Origin: Arthrobacter methylotrophus
GTDB lineage: Bacteria; Actinomycetota; Actinomycetes; Actinomycetales; Micrococcaceae
Length of the DNA stretch: 64,000 nt
Direction of reading: 5' to 3'
Assembly (NCBI RefSeq): GCF_039539965.1
Contig: NZ_BAABED010000001.1
Location: 3,720,001-3,784,000, forward strand
Position 1 is the first letter of the stretch, and each line of letters begins with the position of its first letter. Positions 1 to 8,374 of this stretch are shown piece after piece. A program made the translations under genes and the position numbers. The notes beneath the pieces are model-generated. The model made no database searches. It had not been told where the DNA came from and saw only the letters and a list, made by a program, of their open reading frames with translations.

Positions 1-594
1 GAGGTTTGCATACTGCTCCAGGGTCGGCTCGTCAATGAGCGGGGTACGGATGACGCCCGGAGCCACCGCGTTCACCCGGATACCCTCCTTGGCGTACATC
101 GTCCCGGCCGCGCGGGTCATGTTGACAACGCCGCCCTTCGAGGCCGAGTAAGCAATGTTGTTCGAGACGGCCACGAGACCGAACATCGAAGCAAGGTTGA
201 CAACCACGCCGCCGTCGCCCTGTTTCAGGAGCTGCTCGATGACGTACTTGTTCGTATAGAACACCCCTGAGTAGTCGATGCCATTGGTGCGCTCCCAGTT
301 TTCGACGGTCGAGGTGACGACGTCGCCCTCGCCGCCGACACCCGCCGAGGCGACGGCAATGTGAAGGCTGCCAAACTCCTCGACCGTCTTCGCGACGGCG
401 GCCTCGACGCTCTCGGCCTTTGAAACGTCGCCCTGGACGAACTTCGCGCCGATCTCGTCGGCGACTTCCTGGGATTTGGGGTTGAAGTCGAAGATCATGA
501 CCTTCGCACCTTCCGCGATGAAGGTCTTTGCGGTGGCGAGACCGAGCCCCGATCCGCCGCCGGTGATGAATGCGACCTTGTTCTCGAGCTGCAT
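1..594 (-). CDS. SDR-family oxidoreductase, C-terminus beyond window
   Basis: Reading leftward from the ATG at 594, 198 codons stay open to the window edge. Near residue 11 there is a Rossmann glycine motif (TGGGSGLG), an NAG-like ASAG element after the fourth strand, and the catalytic YSASK (Tyr-x3-Lys) followed by the usual APGVIRTP segment. This is a classical short-chain dehydrogenase/reductase of about 250 aa that acts on an alcohol/ketone with NAD(P). The substrate cannot be told. The C-terminal ~50 residues lie outside the window. A perfect palindrome sits about 55 bp upstream of the start and is a likely operator. Confidence 0.9.
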   Translation of the reverse strand, partial: MQLENKVAFITGGGSGLGLATAKTFIAEGAKVMIFDFNPKSQEVADEIGAKFVQGDVSKAESVEAAVAKTVEEFGSLHIAVASAGVGGEGDVVTSTVENWERTNGIDYSGVFYTNKYVIEQLLKQGDGGVVVNLASMFGLVAVSNNIAYSASKGGVVNMTRAAGTMYAKEGIRVNAVAPGVIRTPLIDEPTLEQYANL

Positions 595-648
595 GAGTCA
601 GTCCAATCTGTAAGCGATTGCGGTCACGGTTGTGTCCACGCTCCCGTG

Positions 649-670
649 ATACGCATTTATATATGCGTAT
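649..670. promoter_or_regulatory. Operator-like palindrome upstream of the SDR gene
   Basis: ATACGCAT and ATGCGTAT form a perfect 8-bp inverted repeat around a 6-bp AT spacer, in an AT-rich patch within a GC-rich genome. Its position just upstream of the leftward SDR start suggests a binding site for a dimeric repressor (TetR/GntR class). The regulator is not in the window. Confidence 0.5.
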
Positions 671-1306
671 GCATTTAGCTTGGCACTAATACTTGATTTG
701 TCAACTAAGTGTGTGACGGCCCACATCTCGCACGACCATTGAGGAAGGGGACTCCTCGGGCGAGAAACCTCAGGACCGGGAGAGCCGGTCGACGGCGCAC
801 TATTATTCGGAAAGCGTGCGACTCCAACCTTCGTGGTTGGGACCGTAAATGGTGACCATCCGCGCATTGGCCGGTGCCCGGTGTCTACCAGTTCGCCCTG
901 GATTCAACCGTGCCGAATCCCCCGGAACCGTCACCACGGCCGAAATCAACGTACTTGCCCAGCGCCTGGTCGGCACTGCTGCGGCGGCCAGCGCAGCGGC
1001 ATCTGCGTGCGGGTCGATCACCTCCAGCGCCGCCTTCGACCCGACCATCAAGGACGGCCGGGCAGCCGCCGTCGCCCCCCGAAGAGCCATTGGGCCGTTC
1101 CGCTGGAGACGGGGCCGTTCTATGCCTATCCGGTCAGCTACGGCATTATCCGCGGCCCCTTGACCTGTCCAGACCCGCCGTCTGCGCACGATTTCTCTCT
1201 GATGGTGAACGGTGCTGGTCAGTGGCCGGACTCCGTCACAATCTGCTCCGTCTGGTTACTAGCCAATGGCCGCCCCGTCAGGGGATCGGTATCAATGAAT
1301 CAGACG
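671..1306. other. Intergenic region without a convincing gene
   Basis: Several overlapping open frames exist on both strands here, but they are Arg/Pro-rich or mutually overlapping and resemble no family I know. I treat the stretch as non-coding or as a decayed gene. It probably holds the promoter and long 5' leader of the secreted protein that starts at 1349. Confidence 0.4.
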
Positions 1307-1330
1307 GGCCGGGTCTGAGGTGGCCCGGCC
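1307..1330 (+). promoter_or_regulatory. Leader hairpin before the surface-protein gene
   Basis: GGCCGGG and CCCGGCC (7-bp stem, 10-nt loop) lie directly before the purine-rich Shine-Dalgarno AGGGGGAAG of the gene at 1349. The hairpin could affect translation or stabilise the mRNA end. No known riboswitch core was recognised. Confidence 0.3.
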
Positions 1331-1348
1331 AAAACCAGGGGGAAGATT

Positions 1349-2506
1349 ATGAAAAGTATCACTAAAAGGCGTGCTGGACGGGTGGTGGGGCCCTTGCTTG
1401 CCGTTGCGTCCCTTGCCGCGGGGTCTGTTGCAATGGCATCACCGGCATTCGCCGTCACATTTATCGGGCAGAACCAGCCGACGGTTGTACAAGCCGTCCA
1501 AGGCCAGACGACCACGCTTAACTGGACGTACAAAAACACCGGAGGGGCTGGCAACGTCCCCGCTTCAGGTGCCACCATCACCTTCAACGCCCCGGCGGGT
1601 ACCACGTTCCCTGCCCAGTCCACGGTTCCGTGGTATTACTCCGATGACGGGACTACATTTAGCCAGGTTCAAGCACCTTGGGCCCTGAACGGATGCACGG
1701 TGGGTGGCGGCGGAACCACACTCAGCTGCAACGCAGTGGACACTGCGGGGAACTGGAGCTGGACTTCCGGCCGTATCGAGCGGTTCACTCCGCAGGTCAA
1801 TGTGAGTCCGACCGCGGCCCCTGGAACACAGTCTGCGGCAGCGTCCATGCAGTACACCGACCCTGCGAGCGGCACGAATTACACGATCAACAACGGCACG
1901 CTGGACGTGAATGTTGTGTCAAAGATGGAGTCTGAGGCGCCTGCTGTGAACCCGGCCAACACTATTGCCCCGACGCAGACGGGCGATGTGGGGGCCACTG
2001 TTGAGAACGCGTGGGGCACCCCTGCAACGGGCAACGTGACGGTTTATCTCACCGCTCCGGCAAATTCAACGTTCACCAGCAACCAGGTGTGGGGTACTGA
2101 CATCATCCAGGGCGTGCCATCAGCCGGCTCAAGCCCGCGGTTCACGAACTGCACGTTGTCCAACGGGAACAAGAACATGACCTGCAACGGGAACATCACC
2201 ATCCCCGCAGCCGGTAACGGTCAGCGAAGCGCCGTGAAGTTCACAACCCCCGTAGCTGTTGATCCCTCGGCTGCACAGAACACCCTTTACAGCAACGGCG
2301 ACTTCAACATGACCAACAGCCCCGGGAACAACAACACCATCAAGGGCGGCCGGACCAACCTGCAGTACAAAACCCCGGTGATTGCTGCGGTCCCCATGAT
2401 CAACGAGCAAGTCGGCGCAGCCGCAGCAGGCATAATCGGCGCGGCCGGCCTGGCAGCGGGCGGCACCTTCCTATACCGCCGCAGGAACCGGAACCAGACA
2501 GCATAA
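1349..2506 (+). CDS. Secreted surface protein with C-terminal membrane anchor
   Basis: This 385-aa protein has a strong start (ATG after AGGGGGAAG). Residues 1-35 form a signal peptide with a basic N-region, an Ala/Leu core and an AFA cleavage site. The ectodomain is Thr/Asn/Gly-rich and appears to contain two related beta-sandwich repeats, each with a Cys pair (NGCTV..LSCNA and TNCTL..MTCNG), like adhesin or DUF11-type modules. The C-terminus has a hydrophobic Ala/Gly helix followed by YRRRNRN, the layout of a wall-anchored protein, but no LPXTG is visible; PMINE stands where the sorting motif would be. The function is unknown; cell-surface or pilus-like display is inferred. A strong terminator follows. 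Confidence 0.75.
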   Translation: MKSITKRRAGRVVGPLLAVASLAAGSVAMASPAFAVTFIGQNQPTVVQAVQGQTTTLNWTYKNTGGAGNVPASGATITFNAPAGTTFPAQSTVPWYYSDDGTTFSQVQAPWALNGCTVGGGGTTLSCNAVDTAGNWSWTSGRIERFTPQVNVSPTAAPGTQSAAASMQYTDPASGTNYTINNGTLDVNVVSKMESEAPAVNPANTIAPTQTGDVGATVENAWGTPATGNVTVYLTAPANSTFTSNQVWGTDIIQGVPSAGSSPRFTNCTLSNGNKNMTCNGNITIPAAGNGQRSAVKFTTPVAVDPSAAQNTLYSNGDFNMTNSPGNNNTIKGGRTNLQYKTPVIAAVPMINEQVGAAAAGIIGAAGLAAGGTFLYRRRNRNQTA

Positions 2507-2525
2507 ACAGCGGTACCAGCAACAC

Positions 2526-2566
2526 CACGAATGCGCGGAGCAGCCCAACCTCTCCGCGCATTCGTG
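2526..2566 (+). terminator. Intrinsic-terminator-like hairpin
   Basis: A perfect 15-bp stem (2526-2540 with 2552-2566) with an 11-nt loop lies 20 bp after the surface-protein stop. There is no long U tract, as is common in high-GC actinobacteria. Confidence 0.75.
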
Positions 2567-3292
2567 CATCCAGCTGATGAACGAAATGATCCCCGAGCGG
2601 AGGGGATCCATGCAGTCTTGCCGTTTGGGCACCGGCTCTTGGCGGGTGCGATGCTGTACCGATGACCATATGGCCGGGTTTGGGTGTCCGCGGGGGGAAT
2701 AATATCTGCCACTTGTACACCCTTAGCAGTCGGCATTAGGACGTTCGAGAAGGGCTTTTTGGAGCTCTTGCATCAACGCTTCCACTTCGGCCCCCGGTGA
2801 TTCCATGATTTCGGCTTGGCCGCCTGGCCACAGGGATTGTCGACCGACTTCCCGTAAGACAGCCGCGAGATCGCGCGCGATCCTTCCCGCGCGTCTGCCC
2901 CTCCTTCCCCGCCCGCACCGCCATGAACCCGCTCTGGCATCTGCATGGATTCCTGCGTCGTCATGCCTGCCTGTCGAGAGTGGAAGGACCAAGCGATGCC
3001 GAACCGTGAAGCGTCGGAGCGGTTGGCTCCCCGAGCAGGGTGAAGGCTGGTCTTAGCTAACCAGTTGGTGCTGGGGCCCGTTGTTGCCCTAGTCTGCACG
3101 CCAAACAGGACGGGCCCCAGCACTTTCTGATGAACCCACACAAAGGTGGGTGCCTGGCTGGCCCGGGAGTATCCGATGGCCGAGGCCAGCCAGTCATGAA
3201 TTAGTAGCGCAGTGCGGCCGAATCATGACGGAGACGAGGACGGCTCTGGAGTCAGGGTTGCCGACAAGCAACGTCCGGAACCCGCCATCAAT
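2567..3292. other. Gene-poor stretch containing a GC-rich hairpin
   Basis: No convincing gene was found. A leftward frame at 2723-2992 ends in a plausible helical tail (VEALMQELQKALLERP) but has an unnatural Arg/Gly-rich start, so it may be a decayed C-terminus. At 3069-3081 and 3110-3122 a perfect 13-bp inverted repeat (TGCTGGGGCCCGT) encloses 28 nt and could act as a terminator for either side. Confidence 0.4.
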
Positions 3293-4180
3293 TCAGGAGG
3301 CCTTCTTCTTTGCATCAATCGCTGTTTGGATGTCGGTGGTGAGGTTGGTCCTGCCGTTCCATTGCTTGCCCTCGATGAATACGGCGGGCGTGCTTGTGAT
3401 GCCGGCTGCTGCGGCTGCCCGGGTGGAGTGATTGACCCAGGGGCGGAATTGTTTGCTGTCGACGCAGGAGTCGATGTTCGCTGCGCCGACTTCCTTTGCC
3501 ATGGCCTTGAGGTCCTTGTCGGGGATCCCCGATCCGCCTTCAGCCGGCTGGCGTTCGAAGAGCAGGTTGAAGAAGTCGACGTATTTCTCCGGCGAGGAGT
3601 TCACCACGCAAGCAGCCGCATTGGCTGCACGGGAGGAGTAGTTGGTGGTGGAGCTTCGATCCAAGAACCCGACAGGGCGGAACTCGAGGGAGATTCTCCC
3701 TTCATTGCGTAGGTTCGTAAGCGACTCACGGTTGGCGGTTTCGATTTGTTTGCAAGCTGGGCAGATGAAGTCAATGTACGCGATGACCTTGACGGGCTTG
3801 CCAGCCTCGGCTTCGCCACCGGGGACCGTCACAGTGGCGGGTTTCGTGGCCGCAGAGGCCGGTACATCGGTCACGTTGACGGTGGCCGGTTCTGACTTCA
3901 CAACTTCGGTCTTCGCCAGCAGCGTCACGCCGCCGTGCACGTTGGCGTTGGCCGGTGTGGGTCCTTGATCGGCGATAGGCGCGTTTTGCTGGATGCTGCT
4001 GGTCACCACGAGGGCGATGACTGTGAGGATTGCCACAGCGGCCGCAACGATGCCCCAACCGACAAGGAGCTTTTTGCGTGTGTCCTTCTTTATCTGTGCT
4101 TCGCGGATTGCGCGGGCTTTTTCCCGTGCCTGGGCGGTGCGTTCAGCCTTGGTCAGGCGGGATTTATTTACGGGGCTCAT
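3293..4180 (-). CDS. Membrane-anchored DsbA-like thiol oxidoreductase
   Basis: This 295-aa protein has a basic cytoplasmic N-terminus rich in Lys/Arg/Ala (residues 1-37), one membrane helix (about 38-61), a variable linker, and a DsbA/DSBA-like thioredoxin domain. The redox motif is CPAC (residues 140-143) in the context AYIDFICPACKQIE, and a cis-Pro loop appears later (STPAVFIEGK). The domain therefore lies outside the membrane, where it would form or isomerise disulfides in exported proteins. Two further Cys (in AACVV and DSCVD) are typical of the actinobacterial family. The neighbours do not define a client. Confidence 0.88.
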   Translation of the reverse strand: MSPVNKSRLTKAERTAQAREKARAIREAQIKKDTRKKLLVGWGIVAAAVAILTVIALVVTSSIQQNAPIADQGPTPANANVHGGVTLLAKTEVVKSEPATVNVTDVPASAATKPATVTVPGGEAEAGKPVKVIAYIDFICPACKQIETANRESLTNLRNEGRISLEFRPVGFLDRSSTTNYSSRAANAAACVVNSSPEKYVDFFNLLFERQPAEGGSGIPDKDLKAMAKEVGAANIDSCVDSKQFRPWVNHSTRAAAAAGITSTPAVFIEGKQWNGRTNLTTDIQTAIDAKKKAS

Positions 4181-4461
4181 CAGTTCCTCGGGATGGTCGA
4201 AGGCGTCGTGCGCAGCCAGAGGCAGCAGGGCGCTGTGTCATATCGACGTGGGTTGCGCCGTCAAGGTGTTGCTGTTCCAAGTGCCACTTGACGTGCCTCA
4301 GCCTGAATGTGGCGTTGGCTGCATCTACTAGTAGCCCTGGTTTGAACTGGAATGACGGCTCCTGGATCTTTGCCGATGCCGGCAGCCGGGAAATCCTCGT
4401 GGCGCTTTCTTGTCCGGTTCTCCGGAAACCGAACAAGAATCCTGCTCGCCAGCGCACGATG

Positions 4462-4773
4462 TCATCCGGTTTCTGCAGCTCCGAGGCAACAGATACCGAG
4501 CCAATCGATCACCGGCACGTCGTCCACCCGGGAGATCCCCTGGTCGGCGAGGAAAACGATGCCCAGGATGTCGACCAGTGAGCGGATCTCCTCGTACCCG
4601 GTGTCCGGAATCGTCGCGATGAGGTAGGCGTCGTAGCCTTCGTCCTGCGCTTGGAGTGCCGCGGCGACAAACTGTTCCTTATGCAGTCCGCTCAGGTACC
4701 CATAGCCAATGCGGGTTCCCGGGTACTCGGAAGGATATGTTCCCGGCCGCATCCCATGGAAGTAAATTCGCAC
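4462..4773 (-). pseudogene. Truncated Asp/Glu/hydantoin racemase-like gene
   Basis: From a GTG at 4773 (preceded by AAGGA) the frame reads VRIYFHGMRPGTYP, then LHKEQFVAAALQAQDEGYDAYLIATIPDTGYEEIRSLVDI. This matches the N-terminal half of the Asp/Glu/hydantoin racemase superfamily, including the GYDA(Y/F) strand. The reading then departs from the family and stops at about 103 codons, where roughly 240 are usual, and the second catalytic Cys half is absent. It starts 17 nt after the GyrI-like gene and was probably co-transcribed with it. A hydantoin racemase would fit the hydantoin cluster at 7-12 kb, but this copy looks dead. The sequence between 4181 and 4461 carries no clear continuation. 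Confidence 0.6.
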
Positions 4774-4790
4774 ATGTCCTTGGCCAAGAA

Positions 4791-5270
4791 CTACTTCAGC
4801 AGGTGCACGACCGTTATTTCGGTGTGGGCCGGATCGGGCGTCGGATCGCCGTAGATCTCCCAGGAGTGCCCGGCAGACTCCCGGTGATTCGCCGCGATCC
4901 ACTCCTCGATAGCGATGTATGCCTCATTCATGCGGTGGTACGGCCCATGGTGGACTGCAACGGCAGCCTCGCCGCCAGGCGTTTCGCTCGCGTATACCTC
5001 GCCCATCGCCGCAAAGACGCGTGTGACTTCGACGCCGAATTCGCACAGAATGGGGGCATCGGGCTTGTTTGTGTGGTGGTAGACGAAGATGTTGTGGCCG
5101 TCCGTCCACAGACCCGGCTGACTGCGAACGAAGTCCCAGACCTTGCCCACCGCCGGTCCCCATGCCGAGCCAACTTCACCCGGCGCGACCACGCGCCGGA
5201 CGGCGGCCAGCATGCGCGGGCGAACAGTCTGTAAGTTAACGGGGCCGACCATGCCGCGATCGTACATCAC
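4791..5270 (-). CDS. GyrI-like effector-binding domain protein
   Basis: This 159-aa protein (alternative ATG at 5252) resembles the GyrI-like/AraC-effector-binding (SOUL-related) fold: GHNIFVYHH, then a segment with VEVTRVF, PGGEAAVAVHHGPYHRMNEAYIAIEEWI and a C-terminal EIYGDPTPDPAHTEITVVHLL. The PGGxxA..HHGPY element and the final T(E)V strand are hallmarks. Such stand-alone domains bind small hydrophobic or cationic ligands and may sequester or hydrolyse them. No DNA-binding domain is present. A truncated racemase-like frame follows after 17 nt. Confidence 0.8.
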   Translation of the reverse strand: MMYDRGMVGPVNLQTVRPRMLAAVRRVVAPGEVGSAWGPAVGKVWDFVRSQPGLWTDGHNIFVYHHTNKPDAPILCEFGVEVTRVFAAMGEVYASETPGGEAAVAVHHGPYHRMNEAYIAIEEWIAANHRESAGHSWEIYGDPTPDPAHTEITVVHLLK

Positions 5271-5316
5271 ATCGGCTTGAGGCTAGCGACACGGGCTACT
5301 TGGGCTGAGCCGGGCG

Positions 5317-5400
5317 TCAGTCTTCCTTCGGTTTCTCGGCGAGCATCACGATGATTCCGCTGGGTCCGCGGAGTTATGTGAGTTTGTAGAGTCCGCTAAG
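5317..5400 (-). pseudogene. Relic of a VOC/glyoxalase-family C-terminus
   Basis: Read leftward, about 28 codons give SGLYKLT-stop-LRGPSGIIVMLAEKPKED. LRGPxGIIVMLAE is the conserved last strand of many vicinal-oxygen-chelate (glyoxalase/bleomycin-resistance) proteins. An in-frame stop (TAA) and the lack of any upstream domain show this is only a fragment left by a deletion. Confidence 0.5.
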
Positions 5401-5471
5401 GGGCTCAAGGGGGCGTCGCCCCTCCGTGTCTGCGCCTGGACTGCGTCATATGATGGCCAAGGAGTGGCGGG

Positions 5472-6305
5472 ATGGTCACGTCGCGAGAAAGGACGCAGAT
5501 GGCAGGCAGGCCGAGGCAGGACAACGGGCAGGTTCAGGGAGCGGCGGCGTCGCTGTTGAATGGTCTTGCTGTGCTGGAAGCCTTTTCCGTTCAGAATCCG
5601 GTTCTTGGTGTGACTGAGGTTGCTCAGCGCGTTGGCCTCCACAAGAGCACGGTCTCGCGCATTCTTAGCGGTTTAGCAGAAGCTGGATATGTGCAGCGGG
5701 ATGAGGAGACTGGACGGTATCGGCTCGGGCTCGGTCTCCTTGCTTTGTCCGGCCCTTTGCTGGCGGACCTGGATGTCCGCCGTGCTGCGCTTCCGTATTT
5801 GGAGCAGTTGACCGAAAAAACCCAAGAGACCAGCGCCATTTCCGTCTGGAACGGCTACGAGGCGATCGTCGTGGAACAGGTTGCCAGCCCCTATCAGGTC
5901 AAACACACTGCCACCATCGGAACCCGGTACAACAAATTCGAAAGTTCTTCGGTGCGGGTCTTCCTGGCTGAGCTGGCGCCCGCCCTCGCGACCGAACTGA
6001 TCGAATCCGGGAAGATACTGCGCACGGCGGGAGACGGTTTGCCAGTGGACCACACCACCCACCTGCAGGAAGTCGCCCGTCAGGCTTACGCCGTCAACGA
6101 CGGTTCCACTACCGAGGAGGAGTTTGGTGTCTCTGCTCCGGTTCGGGATTACCGGGGCAAAGTGGTTGGTTGCATCACCGCATCCGCTCCCCGCTCCCGC
6201 GTGCACAAGCTCGCCAGCAGGGACGCCGTGGTTCAAGCCGTGCAACATGCCGCCTCGGAAGTATCCAGCCGTTTGGGCTGGCAGGCTTCCCCGGATGTGA
6301 CGTGA
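5472..6305 (+). CDS. IclR-family transcriptional regulator (copy 1)
   Basis: This 277-aa protein has an N-terminal winged helix (SLLNGLAVLEAFS, then GVTEVAQRVGLHKSTVSRILSGLAEAGYVQRDEETGRYRLG) and a C-terminal IclR ligand-binding domain (TIGTRYNKFESSS, FGVSAPVRDYRGKVVGCITASAPRSR). The ATG at 5472 has an excellent AAGGAG; an internal ATG at 5499 is also well placed. It is a close paralogue of the gene ending only 5 bp away on the other strand, so the pair is tail to tail. It probably controls the N-methylhydantoin genes at 7-13 kb; the effector is likely a pathway intermediate, which is inference. Confidence 0.92.
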   Translation: MVTSRERTQMAGRPRQDNGQVQGAAASLLNGLAVLEAFSVQNPVLGVTEVAQRVGLHKSTVSRILSGLAEAGYVQRDEETGRYRLGLGLLALSGPLLADLDVRRAALPYLEQLTEKTQETSAISVWNGYEAIVVEQVASPYQVKHTATIGTRYNKFESSSVRVFLAELAPALATELIESGKILRTAGDGLPVDHTTHLQEVARQAYAVNDGSTTEEEFGVSAPVRDYRGKVVGCITASAPRSRVHKLASRDAVVQAVQHAASEVSSRLGWQASPDVT

Positions 6306-6310
6306 GCCAG

Positions 6311-7123
6311 TCAGCACATTGGACTTGTTTCCCCCGGCCGGCTGCCTAGCCGTGTCGACACGCGCTGAGCGGCCTCTAGCACGGCTTCGCGCAGGAGGAA
6401 CTGACTCTGCTGATGCTGCACCCGGGCCCGGGGTGCGCTCGCCGTGATGCAGCCGACGACGGCGCCACGGTAGTCCCGCACGGGGGCGGACACCCCGTAT
6501 TCCTCGTAGGTGGTCTCGCCGTCGTTGACGGCGAAGCCTTGTTCCCGAACGCCCGCCAGCTGTTCATGGGCCGCGTCCTCGAGTCCGAGGTAGCCTTCTC
6601 GCAGCACGGTCTGGCCAGCCAGAAGGCGGTCCGTCTCTTCGGGCGGCAGTTCGGCGAGGAACACGCGGACTGAAGAGCTGGCGAACTTGTTATAGCGCGT
6701 GCCGATCGCCGCGCTGTGCTTGACCTGATGGGGGCTCGCCGTCTGTTCCACAACGATCGCGTTGGTGCCGTTCCAGACGGCGATCGCGGCCGTCTCGCCG
6801 GTGGCTTCGGTGAGTTCTTCGAGGTGGGGCAAGGCGGCACGGCGGACGCCGAGTTCGGCCAGCAGCGGTCCCGCCAGGCCGATCATCCCGAGTCCGAGGC
6901 GGTATCGCCCGGTGTCTTCGTCGCGCTGCACGTATCCGGCTTCGTCCAGGCCGGTGAGCATCCGGGAGACGGTGCTTTTGTGCAGGCCGACGAGTTCGGA
7001 GATCTCCGTGACGCCAAGGAGCGATCGCTTGGCGACGGAGAAGGCTTCGAGGACCGTCAGACCGTTGAGCAGCGATGCTGCCGCCCCTTGCGGTTTGTCA
7101 GGAGTGGGTTGTAGGCCCAGCAT
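6311..7123 (-). CDS. IclR-family transcriptional regulator (copy 2)
   Basis: This 270-aa IclR protein starts at an ATG preceded by GGAGAGGGAG. It shares the winged helix (GVTEISELVGLHKSTVSRMLTGLDEAGYVQRDEDTGRYRLGLG) and effector domain (IGTRYNKFASSSVRVFLAELP, YGVSAPVRDYRGAVVGCITASAP) with the neighbour at 5472, and the two look to be more than half identical. It lies 128 bp downstream of, and in line with, the N-carbamoylsarcosine amidase gene, so it could be the last gene of that transcript. The paralogue pair suggests either a duplicated regulator that senses different intermediates or a heteromeric control. Confidence 0.92.
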   Translation of the reverse strand: MLGLQPTPDKPQGAAASLLNGLTVLEAFSVAKRSLLGVTEISELVGLHKSTVSRMLTGLDEAGYVQRDEDTGRYRLGLGMIGLAGPLLAELGVRRAALPHLEELTEATGETAAIAVWNGTNAIVVEQTASPHQVKHSAAIGTRYNKFASSSVRVFLAELPPEETDRLLAGQTVLREGYLGLEDAAHEQLAGVREQGFAVNDGETTYEEYGVSAPVRDYRGAVVGCITASAPRARVQHQQSQFLLREAVLEAAQRVSTRLGSRPGETSPMC

Positions 7124-7251
7124 GAGTTCTCCCTCTCCAGGTGTTTGTGCACGCCACGGCGCGATCCAGGAGATCCAGGACCGCGCCGTAGTGTGAGGAT
7201 CCAATCAGGCCGCGGATGCCGGACCGCGGGGCTCCGAGAGTGCGGTGCGGC

Positions 7252-8025
7252 TCAGGCCGGATCCGCGGGGGCCGCCACCTCGGGCTGGGGATCCGAGAGG
7301 GTCTTCGGGACTGTGTCCTCGAACTGCGGGAGGCCGTTCAGGTATTCCACCACCGAATCAGTGGACTCCACGTCACCGAACTTGTTGTCGATGTCGTAGA
7401 GGTTCCACTGCACGACCCCCGGGACGCGGTCGCCGATGGTCTCCCGGGGGATGATCGGGCGGAAGCCCTTCGCGATGGCGTCCTCGACGGTGTGGCGCAC
7501 GCACCCGGCCGCGGTCGCACCGGTCACGATCAGGGTGTCGATGCGGTTGGAGGTCAGGAAGAGCTCGAGGTTCGTCCCCGGGAACGCCGAGGCGCGATTC
7601 TTCTCGATCACGACCTCGCCCTCCGCGGGCGCAATGCGGTCGTCGATCTGCGCCCAGTAGGAATCCGCCGGAAGGGTCTCCGTGGGGATCTTCGAGTACC
7701 ACAGGCCCATGTCGTTCGTCCCGGAGGTGGCATCGCGGTTGCGATACACGTTGGTGGTGTAGAAGACCGGGACACCCTTGGCGCGCGCGGCCTCGTTGAT
7801 CCGCTGGACGTTCGGGATGATCGTCTCCATGCCCGGGCAGCTGAACGGGTGGCCCGGACGGGTCCAAGCGTTCGCGAGGTCGATGTGAATGACGGCTGGG
7901 CGGTTGCCGTAGCCGATCCGACGCCTGAAGCCTCGCTCGTTGTAGATGTCCGTGCCTGCTGCGAACGCCTCCTCCAGCACTGCTGCAAGTCGGGCTTCGA
8001 TGTCGTTGAACGTCTCTGTTGTCAT
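7252..8025 (-). CDS. N-carbamoylsarcosine amidohydrolase
   Basis: This 257-aa isochorismatase-like cysteine hydrolase converts N-carbamoylsarcosine to sarcosine, CO2 and ammonia in the creatinine/N-methylhydantoin pathway. Nearly the whole protein matches the Arthrobacter enzyme of known structure as I recall it: FNDIEARLAAVLEEAF, GYGNRPAVIHIDLANAW, TETLPADSYWAQIDDRIAP and VTGATAAGCVRHTVEDAIAKG. The catalytic triad is visible as Asp in HIDLANAW, Lys in VIEKNRASAF and Cys in AAGCVRHT. The ATG at 8025 has a GGAG about 8 nt upstream; a longer upstream frame is non-homologous. It is transcribed divergently from the fused hydantoinase. Confidence 0.95.
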   Translation of the reverse strand: MTTETFNDIEARLAAVLEEAFAAGTDIYNERGFRRRIGYGNRPAVIHIDLANAWTRPGHPFSCPGMETIIPNVQRINEAARAKGVPVFYTTNVYRNRDATSGTNDMGLWYSKIPTETLPADSYWAQIDDRIAPAEGEVVIEKNRASAFPGTNLELFLTSNRIDTLIVTGATAAGCVRHTVEDAIAKGFRPIIPRETIGDRVPGVVQWNLYDIDNKFGDVESTDSVVEYLNGLPQFEDTVPKTLSDPQPEVAAPADPA

Positions 8026-8103
8026 GGCTGTCTCCACTCTCTCGGGACCGGGTTTCCCCCGTCCGCAATTTGTTGCTGTGCCATCACAGTAGTTGCTGAA
8101 TGT

Positions 8104-8207
8104 GCAACATGCAATCCCTTTTTTGGATTGCTCGGAATTCCCCACATCCGACTTGAATGTACAAAGGGGGTGCCTCAAAAAAAGATCGGTCAACCATTGC
8201 ATGTTGC
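8104..8207. promoter_or_regulatory. Spaced 12-bp inverted repeat in the divergent promoter
   Basis: GCAACATGCAAT (8104-8115) and its perfect complement ATTGCATGTTGC (8196-8207) lie 80 bp apart in the 349-bp gap between the amidase and the hydantoinase. Extra half-sites (GTTGC at 8092-8096) form GTTGC-N7-GCAAC with the left arm. The arrangement suggests looping or cooperative binding of a dimeric or tetrameric regulator such as the IclR proteins nearby. Confidence 0.5.
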
Positions 8208-8223
8208 TCCCACGGGAACTACA

Positions 8224-8238
8224 TTGCTTAGTAAGCAA
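8224..8238. promoter_or_regulatory. 15-bp perfect palindrome in the divergent promoter
   Basis: TTGCTTAGTAAGCAA is a perfect odd palindrome (7-1-7) that shares the TTGC/GCAA half-site seen in the flanking 12-bp repeats. It sits 137 bp before the hydantoinase start and is a candidate operator. Confidence 0.5.
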
Positions 8239-8374
8239 CTTTGTGACCTACAGCACATTGATTTGCGGTCTAACCCCAGTGGACTCCAACCCGGGGCTCG
8301 CCTAATGGCCGAGAGGCCCACCCAGGCTTTCCCCTTCAACGCAGTCCTGAGCCTCACTTCCGAAAGGACACATT

